Source: Bog-756 sp963776225
GTDB taxonomy: Bacteria; Actinomycetota; Acidimicrobiia; Acidimicrobiales; RAAP-2
Length of the DNA stretch: 64,000 nucleotides
NCBI GenBank assembly: GCA_963776225.1
Contig: CAVZLL010000003.1
Coordinates: 496,001-560,000, forward strand
Direction of reading: 5' to 3'
The notes under the pieces are model-generated. The model was not told the origin of the DNA, searched no databases, and saw only the letters and a list, made by a program, of their open reading frames with translations. Shown here in pieces: positions 27,733 through 36,283 of this stretch. Numbering within the stretch: the first letter of the stretch is position 1; each line of letters starts with the position of its first letter. A program made the position numbers and the translations under genes.

Positions 27733-29001
27733 TCAGCCCTCCTCGCTGACCCCGAACCGCTCGACGTAGAAGGAGAGGTCGTGCCGCAGGCGCCGGCGGT
27801 CGATGCCGAAGAGCCCCAGGTCGTAGCGGACCCCTCCGAACCGTCCCCTCGGGTGCTCGTCCAGGAAGGCGGTCATGGCCGACTCGGAGGCCGCGGTGAA
27901 CGGCTGCCCGGCGATCTCGTGGACGCACCGGACCATGGCCAGGTCGTCCGCCATGAACCGGTCGAAGTGCACGTCGAGGGTCCTCGCCGCCGGGAGGACG
28001 TCCCGCTGGTCCGCACAGGACCGGAGCATCCGTTCGAGGCGGTCGGCCCAGTAGTCCCCGATCCGGTGGAGATCCACCCGGTCCTGACCGAGTCGTGCCG
28101 AGTAGGCGAGCATGGTGACCATCGACGCGGTCACCGAGACCGGGTCCCGGTGGGTGACGACGAAGGTTGCGTCGGGGAAGGTCGCCAGGAGCGCCGGGAA
28201 CTGTTCGAGGTGTTGGGGTGACTTGAGCACCCACCGGGTTCCGCCCCGTTGCCACTGCAGGACCTGGAGGACCTTGCGCAGGTAGGCGTAGCTCGGGGAC
28301 TGGTCCCGCGCCAGATAGCTGTCGCGCCAGGTCGGAAGTGGGGCGATCGTCTCGAAGAGCATGGTCGAGAAGTCGATGGCGAGGAGCTGGATCTCCTCGT
28401 GGACGTGGTCGGTGGTCATCTCATGCATGCGCCGGAACTCGGGCATCGCGGTCTCCAGGAACGCGAGCGAGAGATCGGTGCGGGCGCGACGGGGATCGGG
28501 GTGTCCGGCGGCCGGTCGCTCGCGCTCGGGCAGGACGGGTTCGAGACTCTCCCAGTAGGGGAGCGAACGGAGCGCGGGGTCCGAGGCGATGAGATTGTGC
28601 AGGTGGGTGGTACCGGTCCGCGGCAGCCCGCAGATGACGATGGGTGCCGCGATCACCTCGTCGAGGATCTCCGGATGGCGGGCGACCAGATCCTCGATCA
28701 GCAGGCGGTTCCGCAGGAGCCCGGTGAGCAGCTGCGACTGGGCGAACACGCCTGCGTGGTTGAGCCCGCTCTCCTCCCGCAGCGAGCGGCAGAGGACCTC
28801 GAGGCGCTCGACGAAGTCGCCGGGCCCGAAGTCGTCGAGGCCGGCCTCGGCGACGGCGGTGGTCATGAGCTCGTCCGGCTGGAGGGTGACGCTCCGGCCG
28901 GCCTCGGCCATCAGGTCGAGGACGGCCCGTGCCTCGGCACCGAAGCGCGGTTCGCCCAGATCGTCGATGGCGATCGCCGGAGGACGCTGTGACGGGCTCA
29001 T
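27733..29001 (-). CDS. Sulfotransferase-family protein
   Basis: 422 aa from ATG 29001, overlapping the DUF1214 stop as ATGA. IVICGLPRTGTTHLHNLI near residue 120 is the 5'-phosphosulfate loop of PAPS sulfotransferases. RWVLKSPQHLEQF and FVVTHRDPVSVTASMV supply the 3'-phosphate site (Arg, Ser). These actinobacterial enzymes are often found beside lipid genes and may sulfate lipids or sterols; some lack proven activity. Coupling to DUF1214 suggests a shared substrate. Confidence 0.85.
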   Translation of the reverse strand: MSPSQRPPAIAIDDLGEPRFGAEARAVLDLMAEAGRSVTLQPDELMTTAVAEAGLDDFGPGDFVERLEVLCRSLREESGLNHAGVFAQSQLLTGLLRNRLLIEDLVARHPEILDEVIAAPIVICGLPRTGTTHLHNLIASDPALRSLPYWESLEPVLPERERPAAGHPDPRRARTDLSLAFLETAMPEFRRMHEMTTDHVHEEIQLLAIDFSTMLFETIAPLPTWRDSYLARDQSPSYAYLRKVLQVLQWQRGGTRWVLKSPQHLEQFPALLATFPDATFVVTHRDPVSVTASMVTMLAYSARLGQDRVDLHRIGDYWADRLERMLRSCADQRDVLPAARTLDVHFDRFMADDLAMVRCVHEIAGQPFTAASESAMTAFLDEHPRGRFGGVRYDLGLFGIDRRRLRHDLSFYVERFGVSEEG

Positions 29002-30071
29002 GTGCGGGGTGTCACCGGGACCACCACCGCGTCCGGCTGTTCCGGTGTCTCGGAGGGGAGGAACCACCGGAACCAGAGCCAGCCGCGGTGGTGACCGGCC
29101 GTCGAGACCCAGTTGGGGTGTCCGGGATCGGTCGGGGAGACGACGATCTCCCACGATCCGTCCTCCTCGTGGCGCACCTGGGTGCCGTTGATCGTGACCC
29201 GCTCGTAGTCGTAGTTGTAGGTGTGGAGGAACGGGTTCCAGAGGCACAGGTTCCAGAAGGCGCACGTCGGGGATCGGCCGCGGAGCACCAGGGCCTCGCC
29301 GTCGTCGAGGTGGTACCGCCCCATGGCGTAGGCGGCGTCTCCCGCCACCCACCCCACGGTGGTGGTGGGCACCGGGTAGGGGGGATCCACGGTGTTCGGC
29401 TCGCCCGGCGGGAGCGGGACCATGGCGGACTGCTCGCGCAGCCAGGTGAGCGCGGCGCGGAAGCGCCGGGCCAGGGTGGCGTCGTCCTCGCGGAACGTGG
29501 CGGGCGGTGCGTCGGCGGCGATCTCCCACGCGGCACGGGCGTCGTGGACCGGGTCGGCCAGGTAGTCACGGGTGATCACGGCGACCGCGTCGGGGTCGAG
29601 CCTGATCCAGTGGGACCCGTCGCCGGGATCGTCGGGTGAGAGGACCATGGTGATCGTCCCGTCCGGCCCGGGCGGTGCCTCGCGGTCGTTGAGGCTGCCG
29701 ACGATGCGCTCGGAGTAGCGACCGTCGTCGGGCCCGCCGTAGACGGTGAGGGAGAGGTAGACCGCGTCCCCCGGCCGCACCCGCACCCGGTAGGTCCGGG
29801 CCGGGTCCACCGGCGCGTAGCAGTAGAAGGCGTCGGCGTTGTCCCCGCCCCACTTCTTGTACGGGCCCACGATCTCCACGAACCGCGGGCGGGCGGGGTC
29901 CGCCCAGACCTGGGTGTCGGTGGCAACCTGGAGGATCGAGAACAGCCACTTGTGGGCCTCGAGCAGGGTCTGCTCGTCCCCCGGCCCGGAGAGCCGGTCG
30001 ACCAGGCGGCGGTGCTGGGCCCCGACCTCGGCGAGCAGCTCGGAGACGGCCGACTCGGTCTCGGTTCCCAT
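28998..30071 (-). CDS. DUF1214 domain protein
   Basis: 357 aa from ATG 30071. The C-terminal part, with DGEALVLRGRSPTCAFWNLC, YNYDYERVTINGTQV and HRGWLWFRWFLP, matches DUF1214. The N-terminal half (LLEAHKWLFSILQVATDTQV, YRVRVRPGDAVYLSLTVYGG) also fits this family's usual layout. No signal peptide and no catalytic motif are evident. The function of the family is unknown. An ATGA overlap with the sulfotransferase indicates co-translation. Confidence 0.82.
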   Translation of the reverse strand: MGTETESAVSELLAEVGAQHRRLVDRLSGPGDEQTLLEAHKWLFSILQVATDTQVWADPARPRFVEIVGPYKKWGGDNADAFYCYAPVDPARTYRVRVRPGDAVYLSLTVYGGPDDGRYSERIVGSLNDREAPPGPDGTITMVLSPDDPGDGSHWIRLDPDAVAVITRDYLADPVHDARAAWEIAADAPPATFREDDATLARRFRAALTWLREQSAMVPLPPGEPNTVDPPYPVPTTTVGWVAGDAAYAMGRYHLDDGEALVLRGRSPTCAFWNLCLWNPFLHTYNYDYERVTINGTQVRHEEDGSWEIVVSPTDPGHPNWVSTAGHHRGWLWFRWFLPSETPEQPDAVVVPVTPRT

Positions 30072-30289
30072 GGCGGGTTCCTACCACGCCGCGCCCGCCG
30101 GCGTCGGGTGCCTGCCCGAAGCCCCGGAAGCTCGGGTGGTCGGCGATCGGCGATCTCCGCCATGTCCGAGTAGACGCTTCCCGAGCACCTCTGTTCGACC
30201 CGGCGCGCCCCAGACGACTTGGTTAGGCTCGGACCCGCCACCGGGGCGATGCACGTTCATGCAGGGGGTCGTGGCTGAGGACCATTCGC

Positions 30290-30310
30290 TTAACGACAAC
30301 TTAACGACAA
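30290..30310 (+). repeat. Two direct copies of TTAACGACAA before surface protein gene
   Basis: TTAACGACAA occurs at 30290-30299 and again at 30301-30310, an 11-bp period (one helical turn), directly before the AGGAGG of the repeat surface protein. The pair is AT-rich against the background and could be a tandem operator or response-regulator site. Confidence 0.5.
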
Positions 30311-30322
30311 TAGGAGGCACCC

Positions 30323-32383
30323 ATGGGCGAGCACCGAGGATCGCGGGTCTGCGGTTGTGAGCACCGGCGAACGGGATGGAGGTTCGGCGGAGCACACCGC
30401 CTTGCCGTGGTCGCGGCGGCGGCGGGCGCACTCGTGGCAACCGTCGCCGGGAGCGCGCTCGTCGCGGTGACTCCCGCCGCCGCGGCGTCGACGCTCACCG
30501 TCTCGACGTCGGGCACCGATACCGGAAACTGCCAGGTGACCGCCTGCGCAACCCTCGGGTACGCCCTCTCGCAGGCCGGCAGCGGCGACACCATCACGGT
30601 CAATCCCGGTACCTACACGATGACCGCCGGGAGCTCCAACACCGTGCCCTCCGCTCTCATGAATCTCACCATCGCGTCGATGTCGGGGAACCCCGCCGAC
30701 ACGATCATCGACGCGACCGGTGCGATCAACGGGATCGCGGTCAACGCCGACGGCGTGACGGTGAGCGGCCTCACGGTCGAGAACTCCGGCGCGGCGGGCA
30801 TCATGGTGTCGCCACCCTCGACGGCCACCGCTCCGGCGACGGTCACCGGCGAGACCATCGAGAACGACGTCGTGAAGAACGCAGACCAGTGCCAGGCCAA
30901 TCCGTCCGCGACCGGATGCGCGGCCGCCATCGGGGCGGGCGACTACGGCGAGTCGATCTGGCTCATGAGCGCCGAGCACTCGACCCTCGAGACCACGACC
31001 CTCGAGAACGGCCTGGACGGCGGCCTGCTCGTCTCGGACGAGCTCGGGCCCAACGACCACAACACGATCATGGGCAACCGGGTCCTCGACAACGCAAAGG
31101 GTTGCGGCATCACCCTTGCCGGTCACAACCCGGCGGCACTCGGTGCCGACGGCCAGCCCGACCCCTCGGCCGGTGGCGTCTACGACAATACGGTCGAGGA
31201 CAACACCTCGAACGGCGCCGGAGCAAACGGAATCGGACTGTTCAACTTCGCCTATGACAACACGATCGAGGGCAACTCGGTCAGCCAGAACGGCGGCCCC
31301 GGTATCGAGATCGACGACGACATCCCCTTCGCGGACCTGAACGGCAACACCGTGACCGGCAACACGGTCGGCGTCAACTCTCTGCTCGGCGGGCCCGGGG
31401 GCGACTCCCCGGGACAGCACACCGTGCACACGACCCAGACCGCGGGGATCCTCGTCATCGCACGCGGCACGGCGGTCACCGGGACGGTCATCTCGAACAA
31501 CACCATCGCCCACAATTACTTCGGCATCTGGATGTCGCGGATGGCGGCGAGCACGACGCTGAGCGGGAACAGGATCTCGGTCACGCCCGGTGGTGTGCCC
31601 GTCTACATCGCCCCGGCTCCCGGCGGCGGGTCGTGGTCGTTCGGTTCGGATGGTGGGGTGTTCACCTTCGGTCAGGCGTCGTTCTGGGGTTCGACCGGCG
31701 CAATCACGCTCAACCAGCCCGTGGTGGGCATGGCGGCCACCCCTGACTCGTCCGGCTATTGGCTCGTGGCCAAGGACGGTGGGATCTTCGCCTTCGGGTC
31801 CGCCAACTACTACGGCTCGCTGCCTGGCCTGCACATCGGCGTCACCAACATCGTCGGGATCGCCTCGACGGCCGATGGAGGGGGCTACTGGCTGGTCGGG
31901 TCCGACGGCGGGGTCTACGCCTTCGGGGACGCCACGTTCCACGGCTCGACCGGGGCAATCGTGCTCAACCAGCCCGTGGTGGGCATGGCGGCCACCCCTG
32001 ACTCGGCCGGCTACTGGCTCGTGGCTCGGGACGGCGGGATCTTCGCCTTCGGGGACGCCAAGTTCCACGGCTCGACCGGCGGCCTCCCGCTCAACCAGCC
32101 CGTGGTGGGCATGGCGGCCACCTCCGACGGTGAGGGCTACTGGCTCGTGGCCAAGGACGGGGGCATCTTCGCCTTCGGGGACGCCAAGTTCCACGGCTCG
32201 ACCGGCGGCTTCACGCTCAACCAGCCCGTCGTGGGCACACAGGCGACACCGGACGACGGGGGCTACTGGCTCGTGGCTCGGGACGGCGGGATCTTCGCCT
32301 TCGGGGACGCTGCGTTCCCGGGCTCCCTGCCGGGGCTCGGTATCCAGGTCACCAACATCCTCGGCCTGGTCAGCACGCCGTAG
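30323..32383 (+). CDS. Secreted right-handed beta-helix protein with DGGIFAFGDA repeats
   Basis: 686 aa, with AGGAGG 7 nt before ATG 30323. The signal segment (residues about 20-55, AVVAAAAGALVATVAGSALVAV) ends in an Ala-rich cleavage site. Residues 60-420 form a parallel beta-helix (NosD/pectate-lyase-like; repeats such as NTVEDNTSNG and NSVSQNGGPGIEI). Residues 430-686 contain about five units of roughly 50 aa built on GYWLVAKDGGIFAFGDAKFH, a propeller-like repeat common in Acidimicrobiia surface proteins. It probably binds polysaccharide or forms a surface structure. No catalytic Asp cluster is evident. It has no operon partner. Confidence 0.8.
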   Translation: MGEHRGSRVCGCEHRRTGWRFGGAHRLAVVAAAAGALVATVAGSALVAVTPAAAASTLTVSTSGTDTGNCQVTACATLGYALSQAGSGDTITVNPGTYTMTAGSSNTVPSALMNLTIASMSGNPADTIIDATGAINGIAVNADGVTVSGLTVENSGAAGIMVSPPSTATAPATVTGETIENDVVKNADQCQANPSATGCAAAIGAGDYGESIWLMSAEHSTLETTTLENGLDGGLLVSDELGPNDHNTIMGNRVLDNAKGCGITLAGHNPAALGADGQPDPSAGGVYDNTVEDNTSNGAGANGIGLFNFAYDNTIEGNSVSQNGGPGIEIDDDIPFADLNGNTVTGNTVGVNSLLGGPGGDSPGQHTVHTTQTAGILVIARGTAVTGTVISNNTIAHNYFGIWMSRMAASTTLSGNRISVTPGGVPVYIAPAPGGGSWSFGSDGGVFTFGQASFWGSTGAITLNQPVVGMAATPDSSGYWLVAKDGGIFAFGSANYYGSLPGLHIGVTNIVGIASTADGGGYWLVGSDGGVYAFGDATFHGSTGAIVLNQPVVGMAATPDSAGYWLVARDGGIFAFGDAKFHGSTGGLPLNQPVVGMAATSDGEGYWLVAKDGGIFAFGDAKFHGSTGGFTLNQPVVGTQATPDDGGYWLVARDGGIFAFGDAAFPGSLPGLGIQVTNILGLVSTP

Positions 32384-32457
32384 GGCGACCGGTCCTGACC
32401 CGGTGCGGCCCTTCGGCTCCACCGGGAAGGGACCGTCCGCCGTCGCCCGGGGAGCCA

Positions 32458-32495
32458 TATCACCAATGATTGTTGATCAACAATCATTGGTGATA
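32458..32495. promoter_or_regulatory. Perfect 38-bp palindrome, probable Fur-family operator
   Basis: From 32458 to 32495 every base pairs with its mirror partner around 32476/32477. The left arm begins TATCACCAATGATTGTTGA. The AT-rich TGATTGTTGATCAACAATCA core resembles Fur/PerR-type sites built from inverted TGATTnTT-like units. It stops 2 bases before the GTG of the Fur-family gene, so it must overlap the promoter and transcript start. This implies autorepression, and probably control of the downstream rubrerythrin genes. Confidence 0.8.
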
Positions 32496-32497
32496 CT

Positions 32498-32962
32498 GTG
32501 GCCGGCGTGCGCCCGCCGGATGAGCTGACCGATCTGTTCCGCAGCTCGGGTCGCAAGGTGACCGCCCAACGCCAGTGCATCTTCCGAATCCTCGAGGGGG
32601 ACGAGACCCATCCCTCCGCCGAGGCGGTGCACGCCCGGGCGGTCGGGGAGATGGCGACGATCTCCCTCAAGACCGTCTACCAGACACTGCACGATCTCGC
32701 CGACATGGGCGAGATCGCCACACTCGACGTCGGCACCGGTCGGACCCGGTTCGACCCCAACGTCGACGATCGCCACCACCACCTGGTCTGCCGCAGCTGT
32801 GGCAGCGTCCGGGACCTGGTGGTCGACTTCCCCGGACTCGAGATCCCCGAGGGAGCCGACCTCGGGTACGAGGTCGACGCCGCAGAGGTGGTCTTCCGCG
32901 GAATGTGTCCGGAGTGCCGTGCAGGCACCCGACCCAGTCGTCGCGCCGCCGAAGCGAGCTGA
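32498..32962 (+). CDS. Fur-family (PerR/FurA-like) metal-dependent repressor
   Basis: 154 aa from GTG 32498. A winged-helix N-domain (KVTAQRQCIFRIL, ISLKTVYQTLHDLADMG) is followed by the Fur dimer domain with DDRHHHLVCRSCGSVRDL and a C-terminal CPEC. The two CxxC pairs form a structural zinc site. FDPNVDDRHHHL has the usual His/Asp regulatory metal ligands. Fur relatives sense iron, peroxide (PerR) or zinc. Neighbouring rubrerythrin favours peroxide or iron sensing. The start lies 2 nt after the palindrome with no room for an RBS, so the mRNA may be leaderless; GTG 32507 is an alternative. Confidence 0.88.
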   Translation: MAGVRPPDELTDLFRSSGRKVTAQRQCIFRILEGDETHPSAEAVHARAVGEMATISLKTVYQTLHDLADMGEIATLDVGTGRTRFDPNVDDRHHHLVCRSCGSVRDLVVDFPGLEIPEGADLGYEVDAAEVVFRGMCPECRAGTRPSRRAAEAS

Positions 32963-33015
32963 GACCGCGCCCGCCGCCGGACGCACCATCCCGAACAACC
33001 ACCGAAAGGAGCACC

Positions 33016-33435
33016 GTGCCAGCACTCAAGGACACCAAGACCGAGGCCAACCTCAAAGAGGCCTTCGCCGGTGAGAGCCAGGCCAATCGCCGCTATCTCT
33101 ACTTCGCCCAGAAGGCCGACGTGGAGGGCTACCCGGACGTGGCCGCCCTCTTCCGTTCCGTGGCCGAAGGCGAGACCGGCCACGCGTTCGGGCACTTCGA
33201 CTTCCTCCGCGAGGTGGGTGACCCGGTGACCGGGGCCGCGGTCGGTGCCACCGACGAGAACCTCAAGTCGGCTATCGAGGGCGAGACCTACGAGTACTCG
33301 GAGATGTACCCCGGGTTCGCCCGCACGGCTCGCGACGAGGGGTTCGACGAGATCGCCGAGTGGTTCGAGACCCTCGCCCGCGCCGAGAAGAGCCATGCCG
33401 GCCGGTTCACCGAGGGACTCGCCTCGGTCTCCTGA
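33016..33435 (+). CDS. Rubrerythrin (diiron domain only)
   Basis: 139 aa from GTG 33016 behind AAGGAG. The four-helix bundle shows the diiron set: Glu in AGESQANRRY, Glu and His in EGETGHAFGHF, Glu pair in EGETYEYSEMY, Glu and His in RAEKSHAGRF. The C-terminal rubredoxin domain of classical rubrerythrins is absent, so electrons must come from another protein, possibly via the adjacent Fe-S protein. It reduces peroxide in the cytoplasm. It sits in the Fur cluster. The C-terminus does not carry an encapsulin cargo peptide. Confidence 0.92.
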   Translation: MPALKDTKTEANLKEAFAGESQANRRYLYFAQKADVEGYPDVAALFRSVAEGETGHAFGHFDFLREVGDPVTGAAVGATDENLKSAIEGETYEYSEMYPGFARTARDEGFDEIAEWFETLARAEKSHAGRFTEGLASVS

Positions 33436-33508
33436 GCGAACCGCCGGGACAGGGGGGCCGGTCCGGGAGAGATCCCGGCGGCGTTCCCGCGTCCGGCCCA
33501 CTCCACCG

Positions 33509-34849
33509 ATGACGACCACCTACGACCCCCGCCATCCCCGCTACCTCGACGAGGCAGACCTGCGGAGCGAGCTCGGGAGGGTCTACGACCTCTGCCACGG
33601 CTGCCGGCTCTGCTTCAATCTCTGCCCGTCCTTCCCGACCCTGTTCGGCTTCGTCGACGCGAGGGACGGCGACGTCGCAGCGATGACCGCGACCGAGCAG
33701 GACCGGGTGGTCGACGAGTGCTACCAGTGCAAGCTCTGCGCGCTCAAGTGCCCCTACGTGCCACCACACGAGTGGGAGCTCGACTTCCCGCGCCTCATGA
33801 TGCGGGCCGCGGCGGTCCGCACCGCCGGTCCTCGCTCCCTCCGGCAGCGGGTCAGCGAGCAGGCCTTCGGCCGCACCGATCTGGTGGGTGCCGTCTCGAG
33901 CGCCGCGGCGCCGGTGGTCAACGCGCTCACCGGCCGCCCCGGCTCACTGCCGCGCCGCCTGCTGGAGCGGACCGCGGGAGTGGCCTCGGAACGGCTCCTC
34001 CCCCCCTACGCCCGCACCCGGTTCTCGACCTGGTTCCGCCGGCGTGCGGGCGGGGCCGGTCCGGGCGCGTCCGAGCCGGAACCGGCCCAGGGCGCGGTCT
34101 CGGTCTTCCCCACCTGTTTCGTCGAGTACATGGACCCGTCGATCGGCCAGGACCTGGTCAAGGTGTTGGAACGCAACGGGGTGGCCTGCTCGCTGCCGCA
34201 GGGCACCCGGTGCTGCGGCGCCCCCTGGCTCCATCAGGGCAACATCCGCGAGTTCACCCGCGCTGCTGTGCGCAATGTGGCCGTCCTGGCCGACGAGATC
34301 CGCGCCGGACGCGAGGTGGTGGTGTCCCAGCCGACCTGTGCCTACGTGGTGCGGAGGGACTATCCGATCTACCTCGCCGGGTCCCCGTCGGCCTCCGATG
34401 CCGACCTGGTGGCTGCGCACACCGTGGACCCCGCCGAGTATCTGGTCGCGCTGGACCGCGCCGAGGGGACCAGCCTCGACACCCGGTTCCCCGGGCGCGA
34501 GGAGGGGCAGGTCCCCGAACGGGTGACCTATCACGTGGCCTGCCACCAACAGGCCCAGCAGACCGGTCTGAAGGGCCGGGACCTGCTCAAACGGGCAGGG
34601 ATCGCGGTGACCCTGGTGCAGCGGTGCTCGGGGATCGACGGCACCTGGGGGTACCGGGCGGAGAACTACGAGCGCTCCCGCGCGGTCGCCCGGCCCCTCG
34701 TCCGCGAGGTGCAGGCCGCCGGCCATCCGGTGGTCTGTGGCGACTGCCACCTCGCCAACGGTGCGATCGAGCAGGAGACCGGATCCCGCCCGCTCCACCC
34801 GATCCAGCTGGTGGCCCGCGCCTACGGGATCGCCGAGGAACCGTCGTGA
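33509..34849 (+). CDS. GlpC/HdrD-like (4Fe-4S) and CCG-domain protein
   Basis: 446 aa from ATG 33509. Two 4Fe-4S motifs lie in the first 90 residues: CHGCRLCFNLCPSFP and CYQCKLCALKCPYVP. Two CCG-type domains follow (GTRCCGAPWLHQG; HVACHQQAQ and VVCGDCHLANG), with a disordered loop near 185-200. It resembles the heterodisulfide-reductase/GlpC electron-transfer family. In many bacteria this gene lies between rubrerythrin and DUF3501, so it probably feeds electrons to rubrerythrin. It overlaps DUF3501 by GTGA. Confidence 0.85.
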   Translation: MTTTYDPRHPRYLDEADLRSELGRVYDLCHGCRLCFNLCPSFPTLFGFVDARDGDVAAMTATEQDRVVDECYQCKLCALKCPYVPPHEWELDFPRLMMRAAAVRTAGPRSLRQRVSEQAFGRTDLVGAVSSAAAPVVNALTGRPGSLPRRLLERTAGVASERLLPPYARTRFSTWFRRRAGGAGPGASEPEPAQGAVSVFPTCFVEYMDPSIGQDLVKVLERNGVACSLPQGTRCCGAPWLHQGNIREFTRAAVRNVAVLADEIRAGREVVVSQPTCAYVVRRDYPIYLAGSPSASDADLVAAHTVDPAEYLVALDRAEGTSLDTRFPGREEGQVPERVTYHVACHQQAQQTGLKGRDLLKRAGIAVTLVQRCSGIDGTWGYRAENYERSRAVARPLVREVQAAGHPVVCGDCHLANGAIEQETGSRPLHPIQLVARAYGIAEEPS

Positions 34850-35517
34850 CCCGGGGACCGCTCACCCTGGACGACATCGCCGACCTGCGCGCCTACGAGC
34901 GGGAGCGGGACGCATTCCTCCGGGAGGTGATCGCGGTCAAGCGGCTGCGGCGGGTCTCCGTGGGACCGGTGGTGACCCTCACCTTCGAGAGCCGGACCAC
35001 GGTGCGGTTCCAGGTGCAGGAGATGGCGCGCGCCGAGCGGATGGCCACGGACCGCCAGATCCAGCGCGAGCTCGACGTGTACAACCGGCTGCTCCCCGCC
35101 GCCGGCGAGCTCTCGGCGACCCTCTTCCTCGAGTTGCGCAGCGACGAGGAGCTCCACAGGTGGCTGCCCCGTCTCGTGGGCATCGAGTGCTCGTGCGGAC
35201 TGGTCCTCCCCGACGGTCCGTATCCTTCCGTGGTCCGCTCGGTGCCCGAACGGGAGCACGCGGCCCAGCTCACCCGTGACGCGGTCACCTCAGCGGTGCA
35301 CTACGTGCGGTTCCCGTTCACCCCCGAACAGGTCGGCGGCCTCGCGTCCGGACCCGTCTCCCTGGTGGTCGACCATCCCGGCTACCCCGATGGCCGCCCC
35401 GGGGTCGTGCTCTCCGACGCGACGAGGGCCGAGCTGGTCGGCGACCTGGTCATCGACCGGGTCCCCGGCGGACCCGAGGTCACCGGTGGGCCAGATGCAC
35501 CGCCGCCTCGGGGGTGA
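34846..35517 (+). CDS. DUF3501 family protein
   Basis: 223 aa from GTG 34846, overlapping the Fe-S gene stop. LTLDDIADLRAYERERDAF at the N-terminus and TVRFQVQEMARAERM near residue 57 are hallmarks of DUF3501, which is almost always next to a rubrerythrin/Fe-S pair. LTRDAVTSAVHYVRFPFTPEQ follows near 145. The function is unknown; a structural or assembly role in the peroxide-reduction complex is possible. The last 38 bp overlap the convergent encapsulin gene. Confidence 0.87.
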   Translation: MTRGPLTLDDIADLRAYERERDAFLREVIAVKRLRRVSVGPVVTLTFESRTTVRFQVQEMARAERMATDRQIQRELDVYNRLLPAAGELSATLFLELRSDEELHRWLPRLVGIECSCGLVLPDGPYPSVVRSVPEREHAAQLTRDAVTSAVHYVRFPFTPEQVGGLASGPVSLVVDHPGYPDGRPGVVLSDATRAELVGDLVIDRVPGGPEVTGGPDAPPPRG

Positions 35518-36283
35518 GGACCCGGAACGCCAGGGTCTCCTCGAGGTAGAGGTGCACCGCGGCCTGGTCGGCGGTGGTGAATCCGACCGAGAAGTCCTGG
35601 CCGACGGTGAGCTCGGTGTCGCCGCCGCGCTGGGAGAGGACCACCGCGCCGTCGACGGCCGGGGCCCACACCACCGGTCCGGAGAGGATGTGGCGGAGGT
35701 GCTCGAAGACCGGGTAGCCGCCGTGCTCGGTCGACTCGGTGACCCCGGTGTAGGTCCGCGAGCCCAGGGCGACGGCATAGGGTCCGCCCACGTCGCTGCT
35801 CCGCAAGGTGGCCACGGCCGTGGCGACGTGCTCCGGATAGTGCTCGTAGTCGTCCCCGATCACCACCACCTCGTGGGGGGACGCCGGGATGAGGCCGGTG
35901 ATGCCCGCGCCCTCGTGCCCGTGGAACACGAGGCGGTCCTCGGCCAGCGCCGCGGCCCGGGCGGCGTCGATGACCGGACGCAGATCGAGATCGGTGGCGC
36001 CCCGGTCGGCCGCCGCCAGCTCGGTGTGCGGCATGGCGAAGGGGGTCTGCAGCTCGACCATCGGAAGGACGCGCCGCCGTTCCATGTGCACCGGCCCGGC
36101 GAATTCGGGCACGCCGATCACCCGTCCGAGGTCCACGGCCGAGTGATCCCACCCGAGGGGCCCGACGAAGTCCACCAGTCGCCGGGCGGCGAGGAAATGC
36201 TTGAGCGAGCGGCCGGCTTCGCCGTCGATCTGCGACCATGCGGGCCCGGTGACCGGGGCCAGTTCGCGTCGGAGGTGGTTCAA
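35480..36283 (-). CDS. Family 1 encapsulin shell protein
   Basis: 267 aa, typical for HK97-fold encapsulins. The N-terminus MNHLRRELAPVTGPAWSQID, then LKHFLAARRLVDFVGPLGWD, matches the N-arm that holds the cargo peptide in family 1 shells. The centre carries ITGLIPAS, and the C-terminal domain ends in TADQAAVHLYLEETLAFRVL, the family signature. It self-assembles into an icosahedral cage that takes up proteins carrying a C-terminal targeting peptide. The TTG start (36283) overlaps the upstream gene's stop as TTGA, so it is coupled to the putative cargo gene. It is convergent with DUF3501. Confidence 0.95.
   Translation of the reverse strand: MNHLRRELAPVTGPAWSQIDGEAGRSLKHFLAARRLVDFVGPLGWDHSAVDLGRVIGVPEFAGPVHMERRRVLPMVELQTPFAMPHTELAAADRGATDLDLRPVIDAARAAALAEDRLVFHGHEGAGITGLIPASPHEVVVIGDDYEHYPEHVATAVATLRSSDVGGPYAVALGSRTYTGVTESTEHGGYPVFEHLRHILSGPVVWAPAVDGAVVLSQRGGDTELTVGQDFSVGFTTADQAAVHLYLEETLAFRVLTPEAAVHLAHR

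Noticed and set aside
31620..32380. Repeated DNA that might be taken for a CRISPR array
   Set aside because: Units are long, in frame, and encode similar protein repeats; no spacer-repeat alternation and no cas genes.
30290..32458. 722-codon minus-strand open frame with regular HDGLVEREAAGRAV-like repeats
   Set aside because: The repeats are the mirror of the plus-strand GYWLVAKDGGIFAFGDA units. The plus frame has an RBS, a signal peptide and known repeat style.
33016..33435. Rubrerythrin as the encapsulin cargo
   Set aside because: Rubrerythrin-like cargoes exist, but this one ends TEGLASVS with no LxIGSL-type peptide and lies in the facing operon.
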